A stretch of 64,000 nt of DNA from Demequina sp. NBRC 110053 (GCF_002090095.1 NZ_BBRJ01000002.1:919265-983264); one strand, 5' to 3'; counted from the stretch's first letter, positions 24,914-33,852 are shown. Notes: generated by a model from the letters alone, not told the origin. A program made the numbers and translations.

Positions 24914-25497
24914 CAGCCGGCGGCCCCTGACTCACTGCTGCCGGCGGCCGCATCGAGCAGCGCGGTCAGCGTCGACGGCTCGACCCGGCCGACGATGCGC
25001 GCGGCCAGCCGTCCCTCCGCATCGAGGATCAACGAGGTCGGCACGGCATTGATCGACACCAGGCCCTGCAGCTGCGCCGTCGCCTTGCCGTCGCCGTCGT
25101 CGATGCTCGGGTATTCGACGGAGAAGGTGCGATCGAAGGCCTGCGCCGTCTCCGCGTCGTCCCTGCTGTTGATGCCGATCACCTGGACGTCGTCGCGCTC
25201 ATCGGCGGCGACGAGGTCGGGCGCCTCCGCGCGGCACGGCGGGCACGCCGCGTACCAGGTGTTGAGCAGCACCGCCTGGCCGCGGTAGTCCGCGACGTCG
25301 ACCTCGTCGCCCTCGAAGCTCGTGCCCGTGAGGTCGAGGGGCTCGCCCCGCGAGGCCTCGTCGAACTCGGTGACGGTGCCGTCGCCGGACACATACCCGG
25401 GGCTCTCCGCGGCGTCGCCCGGCGCGCAGGCCGCGAGCCACAGCACCACGGCGATCACGATGGCAGCGAGCACCACCAGGCGGGCGCTGCGCTTCAC
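24913..25497 (-). CDS. resA: ResA/TlpA-type thiol-disulfide reductase lipoprotein
   Basis: 194 residues. Signal with lipobox (VVLWLAAC), then a thioredoxin fold. The active site ACPPCRAEAP replaces the ResA CEPC by CPPC. The cis-proline loop NAVPTSLILDAEG is intact. It should reduce apocytochrome c haem-site cysteines outside the membrane, using electrons from CcdA. GTG start overlaps the phosphatase stop (GTGA). Confidence 0.93.
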   Translation of the reverse strand: MKRSARLVVLAAIVIAVVLWLAACAPGDAAESPGYVSGDGTVTEFDEASRGEPLDLTGTSFEGDEVDVADYRGQAVLLNTWYAACPPCRAEAPDLVAADERDDVQVIGINSRDDAETAQAFDRTFSVEYPSIDDGDGKATAQLQGLVSINAVPTSLILDAEGRLAARIVGRVEPSTLTALLDAAAGSSESGAAG

Positions 25498-26114
25498 GCG
25501 GGCACCTCGATGTGGGCGGCGGGCTCGCTGTACGACAGCGCCACCGGCTCGCCACCTTCGAAGCGGAAGCTCGTGAGCGACGCGAGCCCGCACTCGCGCG
25601 AGCGCGGGTCGTGCAGGTACCGGCGCTGCTCGTAGCTGAGCCGAGCCACCCAGATCGGAAGCTGATGACTGACCATGACGGTGTCGGAGTCGGGGTTCGC
25701 GGCGACGGCATCGCGAATCGCGGCCCACATGCGCTCGCGCTGCTCGGTGTACGGCTCTCCCCACGAGGGGCGCCACGGGTTGCGCAGGAGCCACCAGTCG
25801 CTGGGTCGCAGGAAGTCCTTGGCGCCGGACTGGACCGGCCGTCCCTCGTACGCGTTGAGGGCCTCGATGATCCGGTCCTCGGTGGCGATCTCGAGACCGA
25901 AGGCCGCGGCGATGGGCGCGGCGGTCTGCTGTGCGCGCAGCAGGGGGGAGGCGATCACGCGTCCCACCGGGACCTCGCGCGCCACCAGGTCGTCCGCCAC
26001 GGCCTGCGCCATCGCCTGGCCGGCGTCCGACAGCCGGAACTCCGGCAGGCGCCCGTACAGGACCTTGTCCGGGTTGTGGACGTGGCCGTGACGCAGCAGG
26101 TGGACCGTGGGCAT
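25494..26114 (-). CDS. Histidine phosphatase family protein
   Basis: 206 residues, phosphoglycerate-mutase-like. The phospho-histidine is in LLRHGHVHNPD (RHG). The second-half MVSHQLPI supplies the other histidine, and ASPLLRAQQTA the basic residues. Such genes regularly sit directly upstream of resA in actinobacteria. The natural substrate is unknown. Translationally coupled to resA. Confidence 0.9.
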   Translation of the reverse strand: MPTVHLLRHGHVHNPDKVLYGRLPEFRLSDAGQAMAQAVADDLVAREVPVGRVIASPLLRAQQTAAPIAAAFGLEIATEDRIIEALNAYEGRPVQSGAKDFLRPSDWWLLRNPWRPSWGEPYTEQRERMWAAIRDAVAANPDSDTVMVSHQLPIWVARLSYEQRRYLHDPRSRECGLASLTSFRFEGGEPVALSYSEPAAHIEVPA

Positions 26115-26135
26115 GGCGTCTATTGTCGCGCAGGG

Positions 26136-26372
26136 TCACGCCAGCGCGGAACGGAGCCTGTCCGCGTCGATCCGCCAGAAGCCCACCACCTGGCCGTCGA
26201 CGATGACCACCGGCACCTCCTCGGCGAACCGCTCCGCGAGCCGAGCGTGCGCGTCCACGTCCACCTCACGCCACTCGACCCCCGCGGCCGAGCACACGGA
26301 CGCCACCACAGCCCGCGCATCGGCGCACAGATGGCAGCCCTCGCGAGTGATGAGGCTCACACGGGCGGGCAT
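26136..26372 (-). CDS. Glutaredoxin-family protein
   Basis: 78 residues with the active site REGCHLCADAR (CxxC) and the cis-proline segment EEVPVVIVDGQVVGFWRID. A small redox partner, first gene of the minus-strand cytochrome c maturation set. It may deliver reducing power to the ResA/CcdA branch, though this is inference. The ATG at 26372 is 7 nt from a minus-strand TATTCT and has no Shine-Dalgarno, which decides this start over the longer open frame. Confidence 0.85.
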   Translation of the reverse strand: MPARVSLITREGCHLCADARAVVASVCSAAGVEWREVDVDAHARLAERFAEEVPVVIVDGQVVGFWRIDADRLRSALA

Positions 26373-26378
26373 GCGCCC

Positions 26379-26384
26379 AGAATA
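26379..26384 (-). promoter_or_regulatory. Leaderless -10 hexamer (TATTCT) of the glutaredoxin-res operon
   Basis: TATTCT on the minus strand ends 7 nt before the ATG at 26372. It is the only promoter-like element before the closely packed set that runs to 20409. Confidence 0.55.
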
Positions 26385-26411
26385 CGTGCGGGTGGGCCGC
26401 GCCCCGTCGCA

Positions 26412-26417
26412 TAGGCT
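26412..26417 (+). promoter_or_regulatory. Leaderless -10 hexamer (TAGGCT) for the HAD-IB gene
   Basis: TAGGCT ends 7 nt before the GTG at 26424. It diverges from the glutaredoxin promoter 28 bp away. Confidence 0.55.
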
Positions 26418-26423
26418 GGCACG

Positions 26424-27251
26424 GTGACTGGCCCCGACACCGATGGCGCCGCGACGCGCATCGCAGCGTTCTTCGACGTGGACAACACGATCGTCCGAGG
26501 CGCCTCGGCCTATCACATCGCCCGGGGCCTCCATCAGCGCGGCTACCTGCGCAAACGGGACATCCTGCGCTTCGGCTGGGAGTCCGCCAAGTACTCGATG
26601 TTCGGCGAGAACAAGGAGCAGATCGACGACCTCCGCTCCGAGGGCCTGTCGATCATCAAGGGCTGGTCCGCCGCGGAGATGAACGCCGTGGGCGAGGAGG
26701 TCTACGACGAGGTCCTCGCGCTGCGCATCTTCCCGGGGACGAAGAGGATCATCGACGGCCACCTCGCGCAGGGCCACGAGGTGTGGCTCGTCACGGCCTC
26801 CCCCATCGAGGTGGGGCGGGTCATCGCGCGGCGCCTGGGCGTGACGGGAGCCCTGGGCACGGTCGCGGAGCAGGAGGGCGGCTACTACACGGGGCGCATG
26901 GTGGGCGACATGCTGCACCGCGAGGCCAAGGCGGCCGCGGTCCAGAAGCTCGCCGAGGAGCGCGGGCTCGACCTGGCGCGCTCCTACGCGTACGGCGACT
27001 CGACCAACGACGGACCGATGCTCGAGGCCGTCGGCCACCCCACGGCCATCAACCCCGATGCGCGCCTGCGGCGCCAGGCCGTGCAGCACGGCTGGCCCAT
27101 CCAGGAGTTCCGCAAGCGCCGCAAGTCGGGCAGGCGCGGCGTGGTCAAGGCGTCGATCACCGGCGCCGTCTGGGCGTTCCTCGCGGTCGCACGCGGACTG
27201 CGCGCGTGCGGGCGGTCGATCTGGCGCAGCATCGTTCGCCGCGGCGCCTAG
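26424..27251 (+). CDS. HAD-IB family phosphatase with C-terminal membrane-associated helix
   Basis: 275 residues. HAD motif I FFDVDNTIV (DxD), motif II LVTASP, a lysine in HREAKAAAVQK, and motif IV YGDSTNDGPMLEAVG. SerB-like phosphatases of this subtype also include acyl-phosphate/lysophosphatidate-type enzymes; the basic, hydrophobic C-terminus (VWAFLAVARGLRACGRSIWR) points to membrane association. A paralogue of similar length is at 50432. Substrate unknown. Confidence 0.88.
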   Translation: MTGPDTDGAATRIAAFFDVDNTIVRGASAYHIARGLHQRGYLRKRDILRFGWESAKYSMFGENKEQIDDLRSEGLSIIKGWSAAEMNAVGEEVYDEVLALRIFPGTKRIIDGHLAQGHEVWLVTASPIEVGRVIARRLGVTGALGTVAEQEGGYYTGRMVGDMLHREAKAAAVQKLAEERGLDLARSYAYGDSTNDGPMLEAVGHPTAINPDARLRRQAVQHGWPIQEFRKRRKSGRRGVVKASITGAVWAFLAVARGLRACGRSIWRSIVRRGA

Positions 27252-27252
27252 C

Positions 27253-27352
27253 CCTGGTGGAGTGTTCTCGCTCGTCTCAGTGCCTGAGGCGCGCGAGTTG
27301 GGCCCAACTCGCGCATCCAGGGGCGGTTGGTGAACGAGAATCGACCACCAGG
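27253..27352. repeat. Intergenic palindrome, copy A (100 bp)
   Basis: A perfect 24-bp palindrome centred on GGGCCC (27291-27314) is flanked symmetrically by outer arms CCTGGTGG / CCACCAGG and TTCTCG / CGAGAA. The whole 100 bp folds around position 27302.5. It lies between converging genes. Copy B is at 31171-31264, and shorter relatives are at 57587-57649. Confidence 0.85.
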
Positions 27353-27438
27353 AGGGCCGATGCGCTTGCCGGCTTCACGCCCCAGGCGCGACGACGCCCG
27401 CGCCACCATGGGGTGACACGGGCGTGCGCGTGCGTGCG

Positions 27439-27455
27439 GCCGGGACCTGCCCGGC
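27439..27455 (-). terminator. Hairpin downstream of the ribosomal mini-gene
   Basis: GCCGGG-ACCTG-CCCGGC forms a 6-bp GC stem 7 nt after the stop of the gene at 27462. There is no U-tract. A weak call. Confidence 0.4.
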
Positions 27456-27461
27456 GGGACG

Positions 27462-27560
27462 CTACTTCTTGTTGCGGCGCTGGTGGCGCGTCTTGCGAAG
27501 GAGCTTGCGGTGCTTCTTCTTCGACATGCGCTTGCGACGCTTCTTGATGACGGAACCCAC
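27462..27560 (-). CDS. AURKAIP1/COX24 domain protein (small ribosomal protein bS22-like)
   Basis: A 32-residue, extremely basic protein: GTG start, then [18 protein letters not shown] and [13 protein letters not shown]. This matches almost residue for residue the short AURKAIP1/COX24-domain protein conserved across actinobacteria, which in mycobacteria is a component of the ribosome (bS22). It follows the BldC-like gene by 67 nt on the same strand, a conserved actinobacterial pairing. A hairpin follows the stop. Confidence 0.95.
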   Translation of the reverse strand: MGSVIKKRRKRMSKKKHRKLLRKTRHQRRNKK

Positions 27561-27627
27561 GGAACCTACCTCGGATAGACGATGGTGCTACGGCGTCCAG
27601 TGCGCGCTGGACGCGACAGACAGCGAC

Positions 27628-27867
27628 CTAGCCTACCGTGCCGGAGCGCCGGTCGTCATCCTGGGCCGGGAAGCCGCCCTGCAGCTCGGCCTGCTCCATG
27701 AAGGTCGCGACCGCAGCGGCGGGGACGCGGAAGGAGCGTCCGAAGCGAACGGCGGGCATGTCGCCGGCGTGCACCCAGCGGTACACCGTCATGCGGGACA
27801 CACGCAGCATCTGCGCCACTTCGGCCACGGTGAGGAACGTGGTGCGCGACGCGCCATTGTCTGCCAT
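27628..27867 (-). CDS. BldC-like MerR-type helix-turn-helix DNA-binding protein
   Basis: 79 residues. One winged helix-turn-helix: FLTVAEVAQMLRVSRMTVYRWVHAGDMPAVRFGRSFRVP. This is the BldC pattern, a MerR-family head without the dimerisation coil, and these proteins bind DNA as head-to-tail multimers on direct repeats. ATG 27867 follows GAGGGAGACAG. BldC controls development in Streptomyces; its target here is unknown. Confidence 0.9.
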   Translation of the reverse strand: MADNGASRTTFLTVAEVAQMLRVSRMTVYRWVHAGDMPAVRFGRSFRVPAAAVATFMEQAELQGGFPAQDDDRRSGTVG

Positions 27868-27924
27868 GCGGTGTCCTGTCTCCCTCAATGTGCGATCGGC
27901 AGATGTATCGGCCGTCCGCCGCTT

Positions 27925-27951
27925 CAACTGTAGTGGCAGAAGTGACAGTTG
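27925..27951. promoter_or_regulatory. Inverted repeat upstream of the BldC-like gene
   Basis: CAACTGT and ACAGTTG form 7-bp arms with a 13-nt spacer about 60 nt before the BldC-like start and 95 nt before ktrB. AGTG occurs twice between the arms. A candidate operator. Confidence 0.35.
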
Positions 27952-28045
27952 TGAAGTGTGTTAAACCTGCCGATGATGAGAGAAGGCGGGCTTTGCCTGC
28001 CCTGTCGCAGCCCGCCGGGGCCGTGGCCCGAGGATGAGGAGTCGC

Positions 28046-29419
28046 ATGGACACGCTGCGCGAGGCGCGAGCCGCCGCAGGCGATTGGTTCGACCGCACCG
28101 TCCTCCTGTCCCCCGCGCGCCTCGCGCTCGGCAGCTTCGCGCTCGTCATCCTGCTGTTCACGGGACTGCTGTCGCTGCCGGCGGCCACGGCCGAGGGGGT
28201 GCGCGCCCCGTTCATCGACGCCCTCTTCACCGCCACGTCCGCGGTCTGCGTGACGGGCCTGGTGACGGTCGACACCGGCACCTACTGGTCGCCGTGGGGA
28301 CTGACGATCATCGCGGTCGGCATCAAGGTGGGCGGCCTGGGGATCATGACGCTCGCGTCGCTCGTGGGCCTGGCGGTGTCCAGGCGGATCGGACTCACCC
28401 AGCGGATCCTCGCGGCCGGCGAGGCCCGAGCGGCGGGCCTGGGCGACCTTCGCTCGCTGCTGAAGACGGTCGTGATCGTGTCCTTCAGCGTCGAGATCGT
28501 CATCTTCCTGATCCTGCTGCCGCGCTTCCTCACGCTCGACTACGGGGTCGCGAAGTCCTTCGGGTACTCGTCGTTCTACGCGATCTCCGCGTTCAACAAC
28601 GCGGGCTTCAGCCCGGACCCCGTGGGACTCATCCCCTACGCCGGCGACCTGTGGATGCTCGTGCCCATCGGGCTCGGGGTGTTCGTCGGCGCCCTGGGCT
28701 ATCCCGTCTACCTCAACCTGGTGCGAGGCTGGCGCCAGCCTCGGAAGTGGTCGTTGCACACCAAGCTCACGCTGATCATGGTCACCGCGCTGTCCATCGT
28801 GTCCGCGGGCCTGCTCGCGATCTTCGAGTGGTCCAACCCGGACACGCTGGGCGACCACTCCTCCGGCAAGACCATCGGCAACATCTTCTTCCAGTCGGTG
28901 AACCAGCGCTCGGGAGGCTTCAACTCCTTCGACATCGGCGACGCGCGCGAGCAGACCTGGCTGCTCGAGGACGTGCTGATGTTCATCGGCGGCGGGTCCG
29001 GATCGACCGCCGGAGGCATCCGCGTCACGACCCTCGCGGTGCTGCTGCTCGCGATCTGGGCGGAGGCTCGGGGCCGGCGCGACATGGAGGCCTTCGGCAA
29101 GCGCATCGGCACCGAGGTGCTGCGCGGCGCCATCGCCATCACCCTGATCTCCCTGTTCATGGTGATCGTCGGCACAACGGTGTTCATGGCGCAGACCGAC
29201 ATCCCCCTCGACCGCTCCCTCTACGAGGTGGTGTCCGCGTATGCGACGTGCGGCCTGTCGACCGGCATCACCAGCACGCTGCCGCCCGAGGCGAAGGGCA
29301 CGCTCATCGCGATGATGTACCTGGGCCGCGTTGGCTCCCTCACCATCGCCGCGGCGCTAGCGTTGAACAAGCAGCGGCGCGTGATCCGCTACCCGTCAGA
29401 AAGGCCGATCATTGGCTAA
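28046..29419 (+). CDS. TrkH/KtrB-type potassium uptake channel subunit
   Basis: 457 residues, four M1-P-M2 repeats. Selectivity-filter segments: ATSAVCVTGLVTVDT, SAFNNAGFSPDP, SVNQRSGGFNSFD and AYATCGLSTGITS (each with the filter glycine). M2 of the third repeat holds the gating stretch FIGGGSGSTAGGIRVTT. It imports K+ together with the RCK protein encoded next. Start 28046 has GAGGAG 7 nt upstream. An ATG at 28034 would add four residues. Confidence 0.94.
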   Translation: MDTLREARAAAGDWFDRTVLLSPARLALGSFALVILLFTGLLSLPAATAEGVRAPFIDALFTATSAVCVTGLVTVDTGTYWSPWGLTIIAVGIKVGGLGIMTLASLVGLAVSRRIGLTQRILAAGEARAAGLGDLRSLLKTVVIVSFSVEIVIFLILLPRFLTLDYGVAKSFGYSSFYAISAFNNAGFSPDPVGLIPYAGDLWMLVPIGLGVFVGALGYPVYLNLVRGWRQPRKWSLHTKLTLIMVTALSIVSAGLLAIFEWSNPDTLGDHSSGKTIGNIFFQSVNQRSGGFNSFDIGDAREQTWLLEDVLMFIGGGSGSTAGGIRVTTLAVLLLAIWAEARGRRDMEAFGKRIGTEVLRGAIAITLISLFMVIVGTTVFMAQTDIPLDRSLYEVVSAYATCGLSTGITSTLPPEAKGTLIAMMYLGRVGSLTIAAALALNKQRRVIRYPSERPIIG

Positions 29420-30071
29420 CCCCACCGCCACCGGCGTGCTCGTCATCGGACTCGGACGCTTTGGATCCGCCCTGGCCAACGCGCTCGACAGCATGGACCA
29501 GGAGGTCCTCGCCATCGAGCGGGACCCTGCACTGGTCGAGCGCTACTCCAAGCTCTTCCCCGTCGTGGAGGCGGACGCATCGGACCCCCTCGCGCTCGAG
29601 CAGGCGGGCGTCGAGGACTTCGGAGCCGCGGTGGTCGGCGTCGGCACCTCGCTCGAGGCGTCCGTGCTCATCACCGGCAACCTCGTCGACGCGAACGTGC
29701 CCGAGATCTGGGCGAAGGCCATCTCGGAGGAGCACGGCAAGATCCTGAGGCGCATCGGCGCCCATCACGTGGTGCTGCCGGAGTCCGAGTCGGGCAACCG
29801 CGTGGCCCACCAGGTGGGCGGCCGCATGCTCGATTACATCGAGATCGACGAGTCGTTCTCCATCGTCAAGATGAGCCCGCCCAAGGAGACGCACAACTTC
29901 TCGCTCGCTGACCTGCAGCTGCGCGACAAGTACGGGATCCAGGTCATCGGCGTCATGTCCCCCGACGGTGAGTTCGAGTACGGGCGCAAGGCCACGGTGG
30001 TCCACCCCGACGACGTGCTGGTCATCGGCGGTGACGAGGACCTCGTGATGCGGTTCGCCAACCGGCCGTAG
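29412..30071 (+). CDS. TrkA/KtrA-type RCK regulatory subunit
   Basis: 219 residues. Rossmann GLGRFGSALA, then the RCK_N core with DASDPLALEQAGVEDFGAAVVGVG, and an RCK_C domain (IQVIGVMSPDGEF...DDVLVIGGDEDL). It binds ATP/ADP and gates the channel. The TTG start overlaps the channel gene by 8 nt, so the two are translated together in fixed ratio. Confidence 0.93.
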   Translation: MANPTATGVLVIGLGRFGSALANALDSMDQEVLAIERDPALVERYSKLFPVVEADASDPLALEQAGVEDFGAAVVGVGTSLEASVLITGNLVDANVPEIWAKAISEEHGKILRRIGAHHVVLPESESGNRVAHQVGGRMLDYIEIDESFSIVKMSPPKETHNFSLADLQLRDKYGIQVIGVMSPDGEFEYGRKATVVHPDDVLVIGGDEDLVMRFANRP

Positions 30072-30161
30072 GCACGCTCTGCCAGAACGGCCGATGCGGG
30101 GGCCGGGTCACGCTTTGATACCAGGCGCGACCCAACTGTTCCGGCGCCGTGTCCGTCTCCC

Positions 30162-30167
30162 TACTAT
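30162..30167 (+). promoter_or_regulatory. Leaderless -10 hexamer (TACTAT) for the DUF4349 gene
   Basis: TACTAT ends 8 nt before ATG 30175 and overlaps an upstream in-frame ATG at 30166. This favours 30175 as the start. Confidence 0.5.
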
Positions 30168-30174
30168 GAGCGCC

Positions 30175-31149
30175 ATGATCACGCATCAGCCGACGGCCCG
30201 ACGCAGCGCCGTCCCAGCCTGGCTCGTCGCCGCGACCGCCGCCATCATGGTCGTGCTGCTCCTCGCGGCATGCTCCTCGAGCGACGGGGCGGAGATGTCG
30301 GCCTCCGACGCGGCCTACGCCGAGGGCGGCGACGCCGGCGGGTTCGAGGCCGACCGCGACGCGGCATACGACACGGGCGAGGAGTCGGGCGGCGACCCCG
30401 TGCCGGATGCCGGCCGATCGATCATCGTGACCGGCGAGATGTACATCACGGTCGACGACCCCATCGCCGCTGCGGATGAGGTGGCCGACGTGGTCCAAGG
30501 CGCTGGCGGTCGGATCGACGCGCGCGACGAGGAGGCGCCGAGCGAGAACTTCGGCGGCTCGGCCTCGATGACGCTCCGCATCCCCTCGGGCGACCTCGAC
30601 GCGGTGGTCGACGACCTGCGGGGCCTTGGCGACGTCGACCGGTTCAGCACCAGCAACGCCGACGTCACCAACGAGGTGACGGACCTCGAGGCGCAGGTCT
30701 CCACCTTGCGCGCGTCGACGCAGCGCATCGAGTCCCTGCTGGTCGAGGCGGAGGACATCGCGGACATCATCAAGCTGGAGGACGAGCTCGCGAGCCGTCA
30801 GGCCGAGCTCGAGAGCCTCGAGGCGCGCCAGCGCGGCCTTGACGACGCCGTGTCGATGTCCACCATCCACCTGTCGCTCACCACCGAGCCCGCGGTCATC
30901 GTCGACGACGATCCCCGCTCGTTCTGGGACGGACTGGTCGCCGGCTGGGCTGGACTCGTCGGGTTCCTGTCCGGCCTGCTCGTGGTGGTCGGCGTGCTCC
31001 TGCCGTGGCTCGTGCTGCTCGCCGTCGTGGCCGCTGTGGTCCTCGCCATCGTGCGCGCCATGCGTGCCCGAAAGCTGCGCCGGGCCGAGATGCCCGCGTC
31101 GGGCCCCACGGACGCCGCTCCTCACGCGAACGACCGCAGCTCGACCTGA
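30175..31149 (+). CDS. DUF4349 lipoprotein/membrane protein
   Basis: 324 residues. Signal with lipobox (VVLLLAAC), an acidic linker, then DUF4349: GEMYITVDDPIAAADEVADVVQGAGG, a coiled coil (about 160-230; TDLEAQVSTLRASTQRIESLL), a C-terminal TM (GLVGFLSGLLVVVGVLLPWLVLLAVVAAVVLAIV) and a short basic tail. The family is widespread and its function is unknown. The coiled coil between lipid anchor and TM suggests an envelope sensor or scaffold (inference). In-frame ATG 30166 would add three residues. Confidence 0.85.
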   Translation: MITHQPTARRSAVPAWLVAATAAIMVVLLLAACSSSDGAEMSASDAAYAEGGDAGGFEADRDAAYDTGEESGGDPVPDAGRSIIVTGEMYITVDDPIAAADEVADVVQGAGGRIDARDEEAPSENFGGSASMTLRIPSGDLDAVVDDLRGLGDVDRFSTSNADVTNEVTDLEAQVSTLRASTQRIESLLVEAEDIADIIKLEDELASRQAELESLEARQRGLDDAVSMSTIHLSLTTEPAVIVDDDPRSFWDGLVAGWAGLVGFLSGLLVVVGVLLPWLVLLAVVAAVVLAIVRAMRARKLRRAEMPASGPTDAAPHANDRSST

Positions 31150-31170
31150 CCCGCGCATCGGCCCTCAGCG

Positions 31171-31264
31171 TGGTGGTCGATTCTCGCTCACCATCCGTGC
31201 TTCGTGCGCGAGTTGGGCCCAACTCGCGCGCCTGAGCGCGTAGATGAGCGAGAAGCGACCAGCA
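31171..31264. repeat. Intergenic palindrome, copy B (94 bp)
   Basis: It has the same 24-bp perfect palindrome as copy A (31206-31229). Its outer arms, TGGTGGTCGATTCTCGCTCA and TGAGCGAGAAGCGACCAGCA, match in inverted orientation at 18 of 20 positions. The structure is exactly symmetrical about 31217.5 and lies between converging genes. Confidence 0.85.
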
Positions 31265-31280
31265 GGGCCCGTCGATGTCG

Positions 31281-33704
31281 TCAGACGGTCGCGGTCACCT
31301 GCACCACGGACCCGGGCTCGGCATACGGCACCAGCGAACCCTCGATGGGCTCGCCGTTCACCGTCAGGACCGCACCCTTGCCGCCAGAGTTGGTCACCGT
31401 GATGACGTACTCGGCTCCGCGGATCTGCCGGCGCACCGTGTACTCCGCGATCTCGGCGCCGATGCACGGGTCGACCACGAGGCCGTCATAGTCCGCGCGC
31501 ACTCCCAGCAGGTGCTGCGAGACCGTGACGAAGTTCCACGAGGCGGTGCCCGTGAGCCACGAGTTCTTGGCCTCTCCGTGGCGCTCGGCGTCCTTGCCGG
31601 CGATCATCTGGGCATACACGTAGGGCTCGAGGCGGTGGACCTCGGAGATCTCCTCGCGGTACGCGGGCGCGATCTGCTTGTAGTACTCCCAAGCCTGCTC
31701 CGCGCGGCCCACGATGGTCTCCGCGATGATCACCCACGGGTTGTTGTGGCAGAAGATGCCCGCGTTCTCCTTGTAGCCCGGCGGGTAGCTCGTCACCTCG
31801 CCCAGCTCGACGTGGTACTCCTGGAACGCCGGGTTGAGCAGCACGATCCCGTGCGGCGTGTTGAGCCGCTCGCGCACCGAGTCGAGGGCCTGGACGGCCT
31901 TGCCGTCCTCGAGGCCGATGCCGCCCATGACGCAGTAGCCCTGGGGCTCGATCCAGATCTGGCCGTCCTCGTTCTCGCTCGACCCCACAGGGTTGCCGTA
32001 GTAGTCGTAGGCGCGGCGGAACCACGCGCCGTCCCAGCCGTGCTCGACCACGGCGGCCCGCATCCGCTCGACTGCCGCCTCCGCGCGATCGGCCTCGGCG
32101 TCGTCTCCTCGCCGGCGGGCCAGCGCGGCGTACTCCGGGCCGATCGCGCAGAACATGCCCGCGATGAAGACGGACTCAGCGACGCCGCCGGTCTTGTTGC
32201 CCGTGGTCTGGAAGGACTCGCCGGGCTCCGTGGAGAAGCAGTTGAGGTTGAGGCAGTCGTTCCAGTCCGCGCGCCCGATCAGCGGCAGGCCGTGGGGGCC
32301 GGCCTTCTCGAGCGGGTGGTCGAAGCTGCGCCGAAGGTGCTCCATGAGGCTCGCGGCCGTGGACTCGTCGTTGTCGAACGGCACCTGCTCGTCGAGGATC
32401 GCGAAGTCGCCGGTCTCCTTGATGTAGGCCGCGACGCCGAGGATCAGCCACAGCGGGTCGTCGTTGAAGCCCGAGCCCAGCGTGTGGTTCCCGCGCTTGG
32501 TGAGCGGTTGGTACTGGTGGTAGGCGCTGCCGTCCTCGAACTGGGTGGACGCGATGTCGATGATGCGCTCGCGGGCGCGCTCCGGCACCAGGTGCACGAA
32601 GCCCAGGAGGTCCTGCGAGGAGTCGCGGAAGCCCATCCCGCGGCCCATGCCCGTCTCGAAGTACGAGGCCGACCGAGACATGTTGTAGGTCACCATGCAC
32701 TGGTACTGGTTCCAGATGTTGACCATGCGGTCGAGCTTCTCGTCGCCGGACTCGACCGTGTACGAGCCCAGCAGGTCGTCCCAGTACTGGTTCAGCCGCG
32801 CGAACTCGGCGTCCGTCTTCGCGTTGTCGTCGAATCGTGCGAGCAGCTCGCGAGCGCCCGTCTTGTTGATGACGCCGGGTGCCTCCCACTTGTCGTCGCG
32901 GTCGTTCTCGAGGTAGCCCAGCACGAAGGTGTACTGCTTGGCCTCGCCCGGCGCGAGCTCGACCTTGAGGTGGTGCGAGCCGATGGGGTACCAGCCGGAC
33001 GCCACCGAGTTGGTGGCCTCGCCCGCGTGCGGCACGGCGGCCTCATGGAAGCCGTTGCCGAAGCCCAGGTATGCGTCGCGGTCGGTGTCGAAGCCCGCGA
33101 CGGGCGCGTTCACGCCGTAGACCGCGTAGTGGTCGCGGCGCTCGCGGTACTCGGTCTTGTGGAAGATCGCGCCGTCCTCGACCTCGACCTCGCCGATCGA
33201 CAAGTTGCGCTGGTAGTTGGTCTGGTCGTCCTCGGCGTTCCACAGGCAGAACTCGATGAAGCTGAACAGGTCCACGCTCTTGGGCCCATCCGTGCGGTTG
33301 GTCAGCGTGACCTGGTGGATCTCCGCGTTGACGTCCACCGGCACGAACAGCAGCACGCTCGCCTCGAGTCCGCCGCGCTCGCCCGTGATGCGGGTGTAGC
33401 CCATGCCGTGGCGCGTCTCGAAGCGGTCGAGGTCCTTCTTGTACGGCCGGTAGGACGGGCTCCACACGTCGCCGCCGTCGTTGATCGAGAAGTACCGGCC
33501 GCCATCGTCCACGGGCACGTTGTTGTAGCGGTAGCGCGTGAGGCGGCGCATCTTCGCGTCGCGGTAGAAGCAGTACCCACCGGCCGTGTGTGACACGAGC
33601 CCGAAGAACTCCTGGGACCCCAGATAGTTGATCCAGGGGTAGGGCGTGTGCGGCGTGGTGATCACGTACTCGCGGGCTTCGTCATCGAAGTGACCGAACT
33701 GCAT
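31281..33704 (-). CDS. Cellobiose phosphorylase-like GH94 enzyme
   Basis: 807 residues, normal GH94 length. Phosphorolyses cellobiose to glucose-1-phosphate and glucose in the cytosol, saving one ATP per disaccharide. The N-terminus [18 protein letters not shown], then [20 protein letters not shown] and [10 protein letters not shown], closely follow clostridial and Cellulomonas cellobiose phosphorylases. The catalytic acid is the Asp of [15 protein letters not shown] near residue 483. Phosphate-site segments [10 protein letters not shown] and [19 protein letters not shown] are present. Single gene with a LacI-type operator upstream. No sugar transporter or regulator gene is adjacent. Confidence 0.95.
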   Translation of the reverse strand: MQFGHFDDEAREYVITTPHTPYPWINYLGSQEFFGLVSHTAGGYCFYRDAKMRRLTRYRYNNVPVDDGGRYFSINDGGDVWSPSYRPYKKDLDRFETRHGMGYTRITGERGGLEASVLLFVPVDVNAEIHQVTLTNRTDGPKSVDLFSFIEFCLWNAEDDQTNYQRNLSIGEVEVEDGAIFHKTEYRERRDHYAVYGVNAPVAGFDTDRDAYLGFGNGFHEAAVPHAGEATNSVASGWYPIGSHHLKVELAPGEAKQYTFVLGYLENDRDDKWEAPGVINKTGARELLARFDDNAKTDAEFARLNQYWDDLLGSYTVESGDEKLDRMVNIWNQYQCMVTYNMSRSASYFETGMGRGMGFRDSSQDLLGFVHLVPERARERIIDIASTQFEDGSAYHQYQPLTKRGNHTLGSGFNDDPLWLILGVAAYIKETGDFAILDEQVPFDNDESTAASLMEHLRRSFDHPLEKAGPHGLPLIGRADWNDCLNLNCFSTEPGESFQTTGNKTGGVAESVFIAGMFCAIGPEYAALARRRGDDAEADRAEAAVERMRAAVVEHGWDGAWFRRAYDYYGNPVGSSENEDGQIWIEPQGYCVMGGIGLEDGKAVQALDSVRERLNTPHGIVLLNPAFQEYHVELGEVTSYPPGYKENAGIFCHNNPWVIIAETIVGRAEQAWEYYKQIAPAYREEISEVHRLEPYVYAQMIAGKDAERHGEAKNSWLTGTASWNFVTVSQHLLGVRADYDGLVVDPCIGAEIAEYTVRRQIRGAEYVITVTNSGGKGAVLTVNGEPIEGSLVPYAEPGSVVQVTATV

Positions 33705-33754
33705 GGGGTGCTGCCTTCCAGGGATACGGGCCGAGCGGGTCTCACTCTAGCCGA

Positions 33755-33772
33755 CATCGAAACGTTTAGATG
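33755..33772. promoter_or_regulatory. LacI-family-type operator upstream of the GH94 gene
   Basis: CATCGAAACGTTTAGATG is an 18-bp inverted repeat with one mismatched pair and the central AAACGTTT typical of LacI-family operators. It is about 50 nt before the start at 33704. A sugar-responsive repressor is implied, but none is encoded in the window. Confidence 0.65.
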
Positions 33773-33840
33773 CACCGCTTCCCCTCCAGTCTCCGCTCCT
33801 CAGCGTCCTCGCGCCCCCGTCTGCGCCACCCGACACCCGG

Positions 33841-33846
33841 TAGCGT
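33841..33846 (+). promoter_or_regulatory. Leaderless -10 hexamer (TAGCGT) for dcd
   Basis: TAGCGT ends 7 nt before the ATG at 33853. No Shine-Dalgarno is present. Confidence 0.5.
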
Positions 33847-33852
33847 GGGCGC

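Noticed and set aside
26424-27251. Phosphoserine phosphatase SerB
   Set aside because: HAD-IB motifs fit, but the basic hydrophobic C-terminus and lack of an ACT domain or serine-pathway neighbours do not support SerB. The same holds for 50432.
31275-33593. Long open frame antisense to cellobiose phosphorylase
   Set aside because: The sense frame matches GH94 end to end. The antisense product is a Val/Arg/Asp/His-rich shadow.
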